A stretch of 64,000 bases of DNA from NCBI GenBank assembly GCA_038147755.1, contig JAYQTS010000002.1:186001-250000 (forward strand), in the 5' to 3' direction. Positions 1-8,141 of this stretch are shown here, one piece after another. Each line of letters begins with the position of its first letter. Positions within the stretch are counted from its first letter, which is position 1. Under the pieces are notes generated by a model. The model was not told the origin of the DNA. It ran no database searches and worked only from the letters and a program-made list of their open reading frames with translations. A program made the position numbers and the translations under genes. This DNA is from UBA5951 sp012269555 (GTDB taxonomy: Bacteria > Pseudomonadota > Alphaproteobacteria > Puniceispirillales > Puniceispirillaceae).

Positions 1-1
1 G

Positions 2-85
2 GATGCTGTGATGATGGTAATTTTAAAAAAAGACGGATTGGCTTGGAGAACTGAAACAGGTTCGACACCACTGTCAGCAGAATAA
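2..85 (+). CDS. C-terminal fragment of an unidentified protein
   Basis: The window opens inside a reading frame. Twenty-seven codons are open before a TAA stop, and the last residues read GSTPLSAE. The fragment is too short to assign to a family. It is listed because the frame is open from the first base and ends cleanly at a stop followed by non-coding AT-rich sequence. It could also be chance reading. Confidence 0.4.
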   Translation, partial: DAVMMVILKKDGLAWRTETGSTPLSAE

Positions 86-305
86 ATACCTTCCGACTTA
101 ATTTTCTTGTTACCGCTTAAGTTTATTTTTTGAACTCGTCTTATTTTCAACGGATTTTTATTTTCACTCAGTTTGCAGAGTAGTTGGAAAAATTACTCTT
201 ATATATTAAGAGCAATTGTGATTTTCTTAATAAATTGATTAATATTATTTGAAAATACGTCGTTTCCGTGATTATGGAGAAAACTTTCGATATTGAGAGA
301 TTAAG

Positions 306-443
306 GTGTTTATAAGTAGTGACAATTTCAAGCCAAAGCAAAAAAAAGCTACTATAAAATGGCGAGATAGCTGGATCACTTATGCTGTTTTTATTGGGTT
401 AGTATGGGTATTAAATTTTAATATTGTCATAAGGTTAGGCTGA
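306..443 (+). CDS. Possible small single-pass membrane protein (45 aa)
   Basis: A GTG-initiated frame gives a basic N-terminal part (residues about 8-20, rich in Lys) followed by one hydrophobic helix, about residues 24-42, and a short tail. That is the usual layout of a small inner-membrane protein with its N-terminus inside. No convincing Shine-Dalgarno sequence precedes it and no family is recognised. The call rests only on composition and on the otherwise empty intergenic position, so chance reading is possible. Confidence 0.3.
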   Translation: MFISSDNFKPKQKKATIKWRDSWITYAVFIGLVWVLNFNIVIRLG

Positions 444-539
444 TAGCTCTTTTGTCGATTTCTAATTTTACAAGAGTATTTGTTTTAAACAAAATTTAAT
501 AATTATGCTAATTTAAGAACTTTTTTACTGTTTAATGGT

Positions 540-1331
540 TTAATTTTTATCGAACCAATCATCTAACGTTTTTAATGCCTTTTCGTATTCTTCGACTAAA
601 AGAAAATGGCTAGACTTCTCGAAAACCACTAGTTCAGATCCTGGTATGTTATCTTTCATTTCATAGGCACATTGAATAGAGCAAATAGGGTCAAGCAATC
701 CCGCCATTATGAGAGTAGGACAAGTTATTGTTCCTAAACTATCCCTAAAATCATGTGCAAGGGCCGTATCATTTAAATTCAAATAAGACTCTTTACTTCT
801 ATTTTCATCCCCCACTATAGCTTCTACGTTTTATATGATATCAGGATTGTTATTAAAAATTCAGGAAAAAAATAGGTGGTTAGAATGTCTTGCCCAATCG
901 GTCCAGTTATCTCTCCACTCTAATATTTCCTTCATATTTTTAAGAATTTGAGTTCCTATTGGGTCAACCTTTGCCGCCGATGCAGAAATAACAAGGGACT
1001 TTACAAATTCTGGTTTAATATTCACCATTTGTTGCCCGATGAAGCCGCCTAGAGAACGACCTACAATGTGAGCTTTATTAATGGAAAGACTTTCCATAAC
1101 TTCTAGCATTGTATTGGCTAAGTCCTTAGTGCTACATGGTTGAGAAACTGGGGAACTTTTTCCTGAACCAGGGTTGTCAACAGCTATCACTCTGTAATTA
1201 TCTTTGAAATATTCTATTTGATTAAGCCAAGCTTTATGGTCCCCAGCTAATCCATGGATTAGAAATATTGGAAAACCGTCTCCTTCATCTACATAAAAAA
1301 TATCGTGATTTGAGGTCTTAATTATCGGCAT
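540..1331 (-). pseudogene. Alpha/beta hydrolase, disrupted in the middle
   Basis: The two halves together make one alpha/beta hydrolase of about 263 residues. The N-terminal half has the HG oxyanion region (LIHGLAG) and the nucleophile elbow GRSLGG, with Ser93 counted from the start used here. The C-terminal half carries the acid in LLDPICS and the catalytic His in SSHFLL. The start at 1331 is chosen because GGAGG lies 6-7 bases upstream; a longer in-frame ATG at 1355 lacks a site. Between about 825 and 880 the frame is broken three times: a T run one base too long, an A run one base too short, and an in-frame TAA. Net length is unchanged. This is either real decay or a patch of poor sequence. 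The substrate cannot be inferred. Confidence 0.6.
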
Positions 1332-1644
1332 ATTTTTTCCTCCGATTACCGGCATAGCTCTTTAATGAACTTTATAATTATAAAACTTATTTCAAAAGAC
1401 TATTTTTAAGTGCAATTGATACTTTATTTTGCAAATTGATTATTTTATTTAATTTATCTGAGCAAAGAGAGATGAGAGAGTCAATGTGCTACAGATTATT
1501 AGAATGCTGGATAGGTTATTCTAAAAACCTAAAATTAGATAAAACCAACAAAAAGCCAGTTTACTAAAGTGGAAGTGTAAAAGTGAATATAAAAATATGA
1601 GTGTGATACTAAAGTTTTTTGTTTTATTTGAATTAAATTTTGAG
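1332..1644. other. Intergenic region without a supported gene
   Basis: About 313 AT-rich bases between the hydrolase start and the end of the next minus-strand gene. A 27-31 codon plus-strand frame starts near 1471-1483 behind a purine-rich stretch, but it has no hydrophobic segment, motif or terminator, so I do not call it. I see no terminator hairpin. Confidence 0.4.
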
Positions 1645-2406
1645 TTAGGAGTTTTGATGAGATGGATTGCGAAGAATGTTCATAAACTCAAGCCTACGAA
1701 GTACTCCAAAAATAGCTACCTGCACTAAACCCGTCTCTTCTTGCAACTCCGACTCAATTAACTCTGCATCTATAACCCTAAGCTTTGCATCCTCAACAAC
1801 CTCTGCAGTCAAACTTCTATTTGAGCCTTGTAAGACAGCGCTTTCGCCAAAACATTCTGTTTTGCCAATTAAGGCAATTTCATTTCCACTTTCCTGAGAC
1901 AGTTTAATTAACCCTTTTTCAATAAAATACATTTTTGTTGCTGAGGCTCCATGTCCAAATAAAACAGACCCAGCATCTATTTCAATTGTTCTCATTTTAT
2001 GACTAAATTTAAAAAGAAATTCATCTTCAAAATAGTATGGAGCTTTTGTGCTTCCAATATCAAAAATTCTATTAAGACTATATTTAATAATGGATTTCGT
2101 CATTGCTTTTGATGAATTTACCTCTTCTCTCATCTTTTTTCCATCAAAGGCAAATAACGAAACATCGCTTAATCTTCTATACCCTAAAATATTTGATTTT
2201 CCATAGATGTTCTCAGCTACTCTGATCGGATCGCTAATACGTAATTTATGAGTAAAATTCTTTTCTCCATAAGCTAATATCTCTCCTTCATTAAGAAGAT
2301 AACAGTCGTTGCGGGAGTCAAAATCAAAATCTTCATCACCTTTGATGAAGATTTCCCGAAAATCGTCATCCTTTAGTTTTCCTAATATAGTCTCGAGTTT
2401 AAGCAT
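1645..2406 (-). CDS. Cyclic nucleotide-binding-fold protein, no output domain
   Basis: A 253-residue soluble protein. The C-terminal half (about 132-245) is a recognisable cyclic nucleotide-binding domain: IDAGSVLFGHG for the first strands, then a phosphate-binding-cassette-like FGESAVLQGSNRSLTA with the Glu and Arg positions kept, then AEVVEDAKLRVID. The N-terminal half shows a weaker strand pattern that could be a degenerate second copy. There is no helix-turn-helix, kinase or channel segment, so unlike CRP/FNR proteins it cannot bind DNA by itself. It may regulate a partner by protein contact, which is inference. It is transcribed alone, with no obvious operon partner. Confidence 0.75.
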   Translation of the reverse strand: MLKLETILGKLKDDDFREIFIKGDEDFDFDSRNDCYLLNEGEILAYGEKNFTHKLRISDPIRVAENIYGKSNILGYRRLSDVSLFAFDGKKMREEVNSSKAMTKSIIKYSLNRIFDIGSTKAPYYFEDEFLFKFSHKMRTIEIDAGSVLFGHGASATKMYFIEKGLIKLSQESGNEIALIGKTECFGESAVLQGSNRSLTAEVVEDAKLRVIDAELIESELQEETGLVQVAIFGVLRRLEFMNILRNPSHQNS

Positions 2407-2565
2407 TGTATCTTTTTTTTATTCAGAAATATTTAATAACGAAATTCCACACTAATTGCAGATAAATATCAATTATTCAATATTGGCAAAGGATATCTCC
2501 TGTATATTTATTTAAAACTAAATACACTAATTTTTTTATAATGGATTAATTCTTATGATATTGGT

Positions 2566-2982
2566 TTATTTTTTTTTAAATATTCGTTTATATTGAGGTG
2601 TAGAACCAAGGTGTAATATTGCGGCGATTATGAACCAAAAAAATGTATGTAACCAGTTTGCTATAGAGACAAAATCCCCAGATAATTTCATTTGTAAATA
2701 AGTTATAGCGCCCATAAATGACAAAAAATATAAGAAAGTACATAAGAAATGGATTGGATAAAACATCTTATTCTTATTTAATAAATGCGAAATACCGTAA
2801 TACGCAAAAGTCGCAAACAAGGCAAGTCGAATAGAGACTAATCTTTCTTGAGGTATTTGTTTATCTTCCACAACTTCTAATGGAAAAATAATACTTATAT
2901 TAAATATTGCCGCAATTATTATCCAAATGGCCCAAAGAGATAGCAAAAAAATTATTAAGTTAGATATCATTTTTAGCGACAT
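2566..2982 (-). CDS. Four-helix membrane protein of unknown function
   Basis: This 138-residue protein has four predicted membrane helices, at about residues 5-30, 50-65, 76-96 and 108-124, and ends in a basic tail (YKRIFKKK). The second helix is bordered by RLALFATFAYYG. No family is recognised. It stands alone between the cyclic-nucleotide-binding-fold gene and an unknown gene, both on the same strand with gaps of 150-200 bases. An ORF covering the whole open frame with a plausible membrane topology supports it being a real gene. Confidence 0.6.
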   Translation of the reverse strand: MSLKMISNLIIFLLSLWAIWIIIAAIFNISIIFPLEVVEDKQIPQERLVSIRLALFATFAYYGISHLLNKNKMFYPIHFLCTFLYFLSFMGAITYLQMKLSGDFVSIANWLHTFFWFIIAAILHLGSTPQYKRIFKKK

Positions 2983-3189
2983 CTCATAATCGTGGCATAA
3001 ATAGTGAAAAGTGTCTATTCGGAATGCTAATATAATTTTTTGTGCTATTTTTGCATTAATTTTTTGAAAAGATAAAAATAATGTCGGAATAACGTTCTAA
3101 GAAAAAGTTAATATGAAATTCTGAGATTAATTTTTATAAAATAAGTGATTAAAAACCTATACTTCATTTTTTGAAAGGTTATAGTTAAT

Positions 3190-3921
3190 TTATTTAGGCC
3201 AAACACGTCTTCCCGCGTGAGGACTGCCTGGTGCATGTGTGACATATTCAAGAACGTGTCTACCGCGCCAATCTTCTCCTCTATCTGCTTCAATAAAGCG
3301 ATGTTCAAAACTATATTCTTTTTCATCCATTTCTATGAATTCCCATAGCACCCCGTGCTTAGCCCATCCTGCTATAGACAATAATTTTCGCCCTCTAATC
3401 ATTCCACGCGTAACTGGCAATCTAGGAAAACGTTCGCTTCGATACCAATTTGCAAGTTCGATCTCATCCGATATTTCATTAACATTATAACTACCAAATT
3501 GCATGGCTGGAGGGCCACCCATTCCTAAAGGATTTTTGTCTTGTTCGGGCCCATTAATAATTTCTTCTTCAATAAAAACAGCTGTTCTATAATTTTCACG
3601 CATAGATAGATAAAGAAAAATTTTCTTCTTCCATATTTTTAATATATTGCGGTTTCCAAAAAAAACTGATGCAGAACTTGCCGAGGTTATTATAAGATTT
3701 TCTTGACCGGTGGGTATTTTAGGATCTTTTATTTCTTTTTTTAACGGTGCACCCTTGATATATGGGGTTTTCGGATGTGGAACAATTTCATAATGGGCGA
3801 CCCAATTCACGCCAGTCTGTGACTGAAGTGAGCTAAGAAAAAAATCATGTAGCCACCGCCATAGCTTAGCCTTATTCTCGATATGAATATCAAACCATTC
3901 CACTCGCAAAATTTCAGACAA
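3190..3921 (-). CDS. Unknown protein, possibly two ferredoxin-like (DABB-type) halves
   Basis: A 243-residue soluble protein of no certain family. Two segments look related: EWFDI...KLWRWLHDFF near the start, and a second, ELANWYRSERFPRLP, around residues 156-170, followed by a G-R-K-L-L strand. This resembles proteins built from two dimeric alpha-beta-barrel units that bind small aromatic or acyl substrates; the likeness is inference. The C-terminal HAPGSPHAGRRVW is unusually rich in Gly, His and Arg. It follows the serine hydrolase gene by 46 bases on the same strand and is probably cotranscribed with it. Confidence 0.6.
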   Translation of the reverse strand: MSEILRVEWFDIHIENKAKLWRWLHDFFLSSLQSQTGVNWVAHYEIVPHPKTPYIKGAPLKKEIKDPKIPTGQENLIITSASSASVFFGNRNILKIWKKKIFLYLSMRENYRTAVFIEEEIINGPEQDKNPLGMGGPPAMQFGSYNVNEISDEIELANWYRSERFPRLPVTRGMIRGRKLLSIAGWAKHGVLWEFIEMDEKEYSFEHRFIEADRGEDWRGRHVLEYVTHAPGSPHAGRRVWPK

Positions 3922-3967
3922 TTCTTGCTCCCTTTTTCCAAAATTAGGTCATTCCTAACTGGGGTAA

Positions 3968-5118
3968 TCAGAAGTTTGCTGTTCCAGCAGCAGCCTCGGT
4001 TAATAGGCGGCTTCGGATGCCAATACCGGCGCCTTCGCATTGGAAATTAGTGGCATAACTGAATGATAGATTTTTTTCTCTATCACAAAACCCTATTGCG
4101 CCTCCAGAGCCAAATTTACCAAATGCTTTCGGGTTATCACCCATTGGTATAAAGTAAGGACTATTTTGTTCAAAACCACGACCCATTCTGAGGTTCCAAC
4201 CTGTCATATAACATTTTCCTTCCCAGACTAATTCTGCTGCACGCTTAACTGCACTTTCGCTTAATATCCGTTTTCCATTTACTTGACCATTTCCAGCCAA
4301 TGCTGCGTAAATTGTGGCTACACCACGTGCGTTTCCATGTCCACCAAATGCTGGAAAAATTCCTTTTCTGATGTGTTCGGAATTAAGAAAATCACCTGAA
4401 GTTGGTTTTCCAGACCAAGCTCTATTCAGATTAGAATCTGGGTCTGCACCCATAGCCCAAAAAGCATTTTCTTTATTTAGATGCATATTAGAAAGTCTGC
4501 TAACTTCTTTATCTGTTAAACCAATTTGATATTCCGCGTTTAGGGGTGTAGAAATTTCATCTCTTATAAATTCCCCAACATTCTTGCCAGTTACATGTCG
4601 AACAATTTCACCAAGAATAAAGCCAATGTTAACTGTGTTATATGCACCATTTGTTCCAGCCTTAAAGGCTGGTTCTTGTGCAGCTATGGCAGCGCACTGC
4701 CTCTCGTAACTATACCAATCTGACGGTTTTGCAGTGTCTGAAAAAATAGCGCCGCATTCATGCCCCAATACATTTGCAACAGTAATATCTTCCTTACCAG
4801 CTTGACCAAATTCTTTCCAGTAATTACACACCGGCGAATTCAAATCAATTAGGCCTCTATCAGCTAGGATATGCACCGAAATAGAACAAATAGACTTTGC
4901 TACCGAATTCATAAGAACGATTGTATCTTCTTCCCACAAATCTAATTTATCAAAGTCTTTATATCCGCCCCATAAATCTACAACTTTTTCACCATCTTTA
5001 AAAACACATACGCTAGCACCGAGCTCATTGCGATGAATAAAATTATCAGTAAATGTATTTTTACTGTTTCAAAGCTAGGATCACAGTATCCTTTGATTTC
5101 AGGATTATTTTTAGACAT
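3968..5118 (-). CDS. Serine hydrolase, beta-lactamase class C/esterase fold
   Basis: A 383-residue protein once one base is restored. It carries the class C beta-lactamase/EstB catalytic S-x-x-K (NSVAKSIC, about Ser72 and Lys75), a Tyr-containing GAYNTVN loop where these enzymes place the general base, and a Gly-rich C-terminal strand (FGSGGAIGFCD) in place of KTG. No signal peptide is seen, so a cytoplasmic esterase or amidase is likelier than a true beta-lactamase. The frame breaks at 5059-5063, where five T (six expected) cut off about 60 N-terminal residues; those residues (DNFIHRNELGASV, DLWGGYKD) match the family. The start at 5118 is the first in-frame ATG. It is followed at 46 bases by the unknown gene ending at 3190. 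Confidence 0.75.
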
Positions 5119-5405
5119 CTTAATGTTTCCCGAGAAGTTTTCATATTTTTAAGAATAACATATTCTTTTTACCATAAGTAGAATAAAAATCTGGTTGTAT
5201 TTATTTACTACTAGTACATAAAATTAATAATTTGGTGGTGCTTTGTAATAGCTTTGTGAAAACGTTTAAAATAAAATTATAATCAAAAAATATTCGATTA
5301 TTGGTTTATTAAATCGCTAAATTACTTGTAGTTTGTGTTCGACCATTCTTTTCATACTATTATATTAGTATTTCTATAGCAGATTTAAGTTTGAGGAAAA
5401 TAATA

Positions 5406-5495
5406 ATGAACGAAACCTTTAAAATTATTTTAGCTATAGTGTTTTTTTTTATAGTGCTTAACGCGGGTTTACTTTTAATCAGTTTTATAGGTTAG
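5406..5495 (+). CDS. Small single-pass membrane protein (29 aa)
   Basis: ATG is preceded at a good distance by TGAGGAAAA, a clear Shine-Dalgarno sequence. The product is a charged N-terminus (MNETFK) followed by one long hydrophobic segment to the stop. It belongs to a group of three very small membrane proteins between 5406 and 6091. A rho-independent terminator lies 140 bases downstream. The family is not recognised. Small hydrophobic proteins of this kind often bind and tune larger membrane complexes or act as toxins; neither is shown here. Confidence 0.5.
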   Translation: MNETFKIILAIVFFFIVLNAGLLLISFIG

Positions 5496-5635
5496 CCCGA
5501 TAATATATTTTTGATAATCACAGGGTTGTTGAGGTAAAGTTTAATTATTTTTAGTAAACAAATATCACGTTTACAATTTTTAAAATTAGTTTTTGTTTTT
5601 AAGGTTAGTTTGATTTATTTTTAATATTATCATCC

Positions 5636-5659
5636 AAACCAGTGTTCAAACTGGTTTTT
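5636..5659 (+). terminator. Rho-independent terminator
   Basis: An 8-base-pair perfect stem AAACCAGT/ACTGGTTT with a six-base loop is followed directly by further T residues. It would end transcription from the 5406 small gene. The A-rich left arm means it could also act on the other strand. Confidence 0.6.
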
Positions 5660-5690
5660 GCATTAGTTTTTGGAAAAATAAGTCGATATG

Positions 5691-5722
5691 AAAAAGAGAT
5701 TTGCTTTCATAAAAAAAATCTC
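5691..5722 (-). terminator. Rho-independent terminator of the 28-aa gene
   Basis: Read on the minus strand, GAGATTT and AAATCTC form a 7-base-pair stem with a 13-base loop, followed by TTTTT. It starts three bases beyond the stop of the minus-strand small gene at 5725, which supports that gene being transcribed on its own. Confidence 0.55.
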
Positions 5723-5724
5723 AA

Positions 5725-5811
5725 TTAACACTCCAACTTAGTTCGACGGGCGTAGTTCTTAAAGATTTTTAAAGCCAGTAGAAACGCTAGTATTACTATA
5801 AAATTTTGCAT
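5725..5811 (-). CDS. Small single-pass membrane protein (28 aa)
   Basis: ATG is preceded by AAAGAGGTTCTC, giving a good Shine-Dalgarno sequence at standard spacing. The product has a hydrophobic segment at residues 3-15 (FIVILAFLLALKIF) followed by a strongly basic tail (KNYARR), so the C-terminus is probably cytoplasmic. A hairpin plus T-run terminator follows immediately. Ribosome site, compact hydrophobic frame and terminator together make a complete small transcription unit, which is better support than length alone would give. Family unknown. Confidence 0.5.
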   Translation of the reverse strand: MQNFIVILAFLLALKIFKNYARRTKLEC

Positions 5812-5968
5812 GAGAACCTCTTTTTTTTGTATACGATGCAATTAATGTTTTAGATTTTCAATTTAGCTGATTTCAATGGGTTAATTTGGATGAATATTTT
5901 TAATTTCATTGCTATTAATATAATAATATTGTTTCCTAGTATTTTATTGTGAATTTGACATTAGGTTA

Positions 5969-6091
5969 GTGTTGTTAAAAAAAATTGTTAAAGCCATAGC
6001 CAGCTATTTGTTGATTGGATTGACCGTACTTGTCGTTCTCAGCATCACCATGGTAATATTTTATGTAGTAGAAGGCGCGCTTAAACTATGA
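5969..6091 (+). CDS. Small single-pass membrane protein (40 aa)
   Basis: A GTG-started frame (a TTG follows directly) encodes a basic N-terminus (KKIVKA) and one hydrophobic helix, about residues 12-34 (LLIGLTVLVVL and onward), ending EGALKL. The ribosome-binding site is weak (TTAGG). It is the third very small membrane protein in this interval. No family is recognised; it is supported mainly by its membrane-protein composition and position. Confidence 0.4.
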   Translation: MLLKKIVKAIASYLLIGLTVLVVLSITMVIFYVVEGALKL

Positions 6092-6188
6092 ACAAACAAT
6101 ATCCGGTATATTGATACTAGAGTTTGTCTTTGGTGTGTTATATGAAACTTAAAAATTTTGAAATTAATTTTCTTAAATGATTTTTATT

Positions 6189-7004
6189 TTAATCTTTATC
6201 GTTGCGGGCCTTAAAAAAATCATTAGTCCAGTCAGACAATGACCCAGAACCCTTAACAAGATCAGGAAATTGGTCCGATAGCCTACTACCGTGAAAATAG
6301 CTTTTACTAGTTGCTGTTCGTTGTTGCGCATTATATAGCCATTTTGAAACAGATGGATATGGCTCTACCCATAATCCATCCAACCCTAAATCTTCTATTC
6401 TATCAATCAATGGCAGTACGGCTATGTCCGCGAGGGAATAATCAGTTCCAAGTAACCATGGACCACCAAATTTATTTAACATTTCATCCATACGTTTAGC
6501 AGTTCTCGATATTACTGCTAACGAGTCAAAAATTTGATCCTGTGTAAAACCGGTATTTTTATTAAACGATTGATAAAATTCAGCCTTTAGGGGTCTTTTT
6601 TTTATTAGTTCAGAAAATTCTTGGTCGGACATGCCAGAAAATTTTTTTAATAAACCTCCAAACTGAAATGAGGGTGTCCGCACTGCAGGTGTGGGCCAAA
6701 CATCAACAAACACAAGAAAAGCACGCATTTGGCTTCTCATGTAGTGATCAAAAGGTCGAAAGCTAGTTTCAGTATATTTGTCTTCAAGATATTCAAGAAT
6801 AGATGTTGATTCAAAAACAGGTAAGTTGTCATCGAGTAAAGTTGGAACAACTCCATTCGGATTAAGTTTTAAATACCAGTCAGTGAGGTGATTATGCTCT
6901 GAGGAAACAAGCATATTATCTTGCCATACGAGTTCTTTTTCTGCCAGTAATAGTCGCACTTTGATGCTACACGTAGATTGCGCGAAGTGATATAGAGCTA
7001 ACAT
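6189..7004 (-). CDS. Glutathione S-transferase family protein
   Basis: A 271-residue cytoplasmic protein. The N-terminal thioredoxin-fold domain has LYHFAQSTCSIKVRLLLAEK, where the Ser/Cys pair lies at the glutathione-activating position, then NPNGVVPTL with the cis-Pro, and ESTSILEYL, the glutathione-binding Glu-Ser pair. The all-helical C-terminal domain includes LLGTDYSLADIAVLPLIDR, the conserved N-capping motif. A GGAGG site precedes the ATG. At 271 residues it is longer than the usual 200-230, with an insertion around residues 100-150. It lies 68 bases downstream of the asparaginase on the same strand. Substrate unknown. Confidence 0.85.
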   Translation of the reverse strand: MLALYHFAQSTCSIKVRLLLAEKELVWQDNMLVSSEHNHLTDWYLKLNPNGVVPTLLDDNLPVFESTSILEYLEDKYTETSFRPFDHYMRSQMRAFLVFVDVWPTPAVRTPSFQFGGLLKKFSGMSDQEFSELIKKRPLKAEFYQSFNKNTGFTQDQIFDSLAVISRTAKRMDEMLNKFGGPWLLGTDYSLADIAVLPLIDRIEDLGLDGLWVEPYPSVSKWLYNAQQRTATSKSYFHGSRLSDQFPDLVKGSGSLSDWTNDFFKARNDKD

Positions 7005-7072
7005 TTATCCTCCAGAGTCATCAGTTAACACTTTTTCTTAAACGCTAGTATATTCCTGCAATTATCACCAAG

Positions 7073-8118
7073 TTAAAAATTAAATTTTTCTCCCGTCCAA
7101 TAACATTTTCCAATTTCTTTTCCGACGGTATTTTTTAATATTTGATTAGAATAAAAATAAGCACCAGAAGCATTTATTTTTAAATTTGTAGCATAAGTGG
7201 TTAGAATTCCTGCAATGGCCGTATCAGCTGCTTTCATTGTTCCATCAGCTATTTTAAGAACAATTGAGCAATTTGCTTCTGGAAGTATGCATCCATACAC
7301 TCCCTCAGATCCATTTTTGGCGAAAAAGGTTTTATTAGATTTAGCCGTCATTATACTATTTGGAGCGGACTCCCCACCAGTTAGAAAAGGGAAACTGGTG
7401 GTGCTCTCAAAAATTTGTAATGCCGCTTTTTGTTCGGTAATACTCAATTTTTTGGGGTCAGCCAGTTTTGCTAATGCTCTAGCAAAATCAATTAATCGCA
7501 TTGCAGGTGCGGGCAGATTACAACCGTCTATCCCAATTCTTTGAAGTGGCCATTCTGACAACTCTTCTAGATAGTGAAATAAAGCTTGTTGTGCTGGATG
7601 ATGTTCATCAAAATATCCATCTATATCCCATCCATTGTGGATACAAAATGCAAGTTGACAGCAATGTTTTCCCGAACAACCATGATAAATACGTTTTGCA
7701 AGAGTGTTTTTACTTGATGATTTATCCCAAGGTTCTTGAAGGATTGAAATGAGATCTTCAGTTTTTTTTGGAAGAGCGTGTCCACAGGCCAGGTGGGTTT
7801 CCGGTGAAAGGCTGAGTTGTGATAACCATTTTTTTGCTATTAATAAGTGTTTTTCTTCTCCGTAATGGGAGGCTGAGCCAAAGGCAACCTGTTCATTAGA
7901 GAGCGAAAGTCCAGATGAGAGTGCTGTGAATACTTGAAGTGGCTTCATCGCAGAGCGCGGAAAAATGATTTTTCTGGATGGCCCCAGGCTGCCAGAATTC
8001 CTTCAGTTGAATGAAAAATTAATGCAGAGCCGCGATGCACAGACTCCATTAATCCCTGTCTTTCTAATTTTACTAGAACAGGTTCTAAAATTGATTTGTC
8101 ACCATTATTGCATGCCAT
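7073..8118 (-). CDS. L-asparaginase II family protein
   Basis: A 348-residue protein of the Asparaginase_II family (the AnsA-like type of Rhizobiales, not the E. coli AnsB fold), predicted to hydrolyse asparagine to aspartate and ammonia. Family motifs are present: HGCSGKH, DGCNLPAPAM, and FFAKNGSEGVYG. One base is missing in the A run at 7961-7965 (minus-strand T5, six expected); adding it joins the N-terminal part through FPRSAMKPLQ, a family signature. The start at 8118 (MACNNGDK) is chosen for the GAGAG just upstream; an ATG 18 bases earlier has no site. It follows the acyl-CoA dehydrogenase by 23 bases, so the two are probably cotranscribed. Confidence 0.8.
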
Positions 8119-8141
8119 AAAACTCTCTATTATCATAAAGG

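Noticed and set aside
1471..1575. Possible 27-31 residue gene behind a purine-rich stretch
   Set aside because: No hydrophobic segment, conserved motif, promoter or terminator is visible, and the purine run itself may mimic a ribosome site.
3108..3326. 72-residue minus-strand frame overlapping the 3190-3921 gene
   Set aside because: It overlaps the better gene in another frame, has no motif and runs past its end without ribosome-site support.
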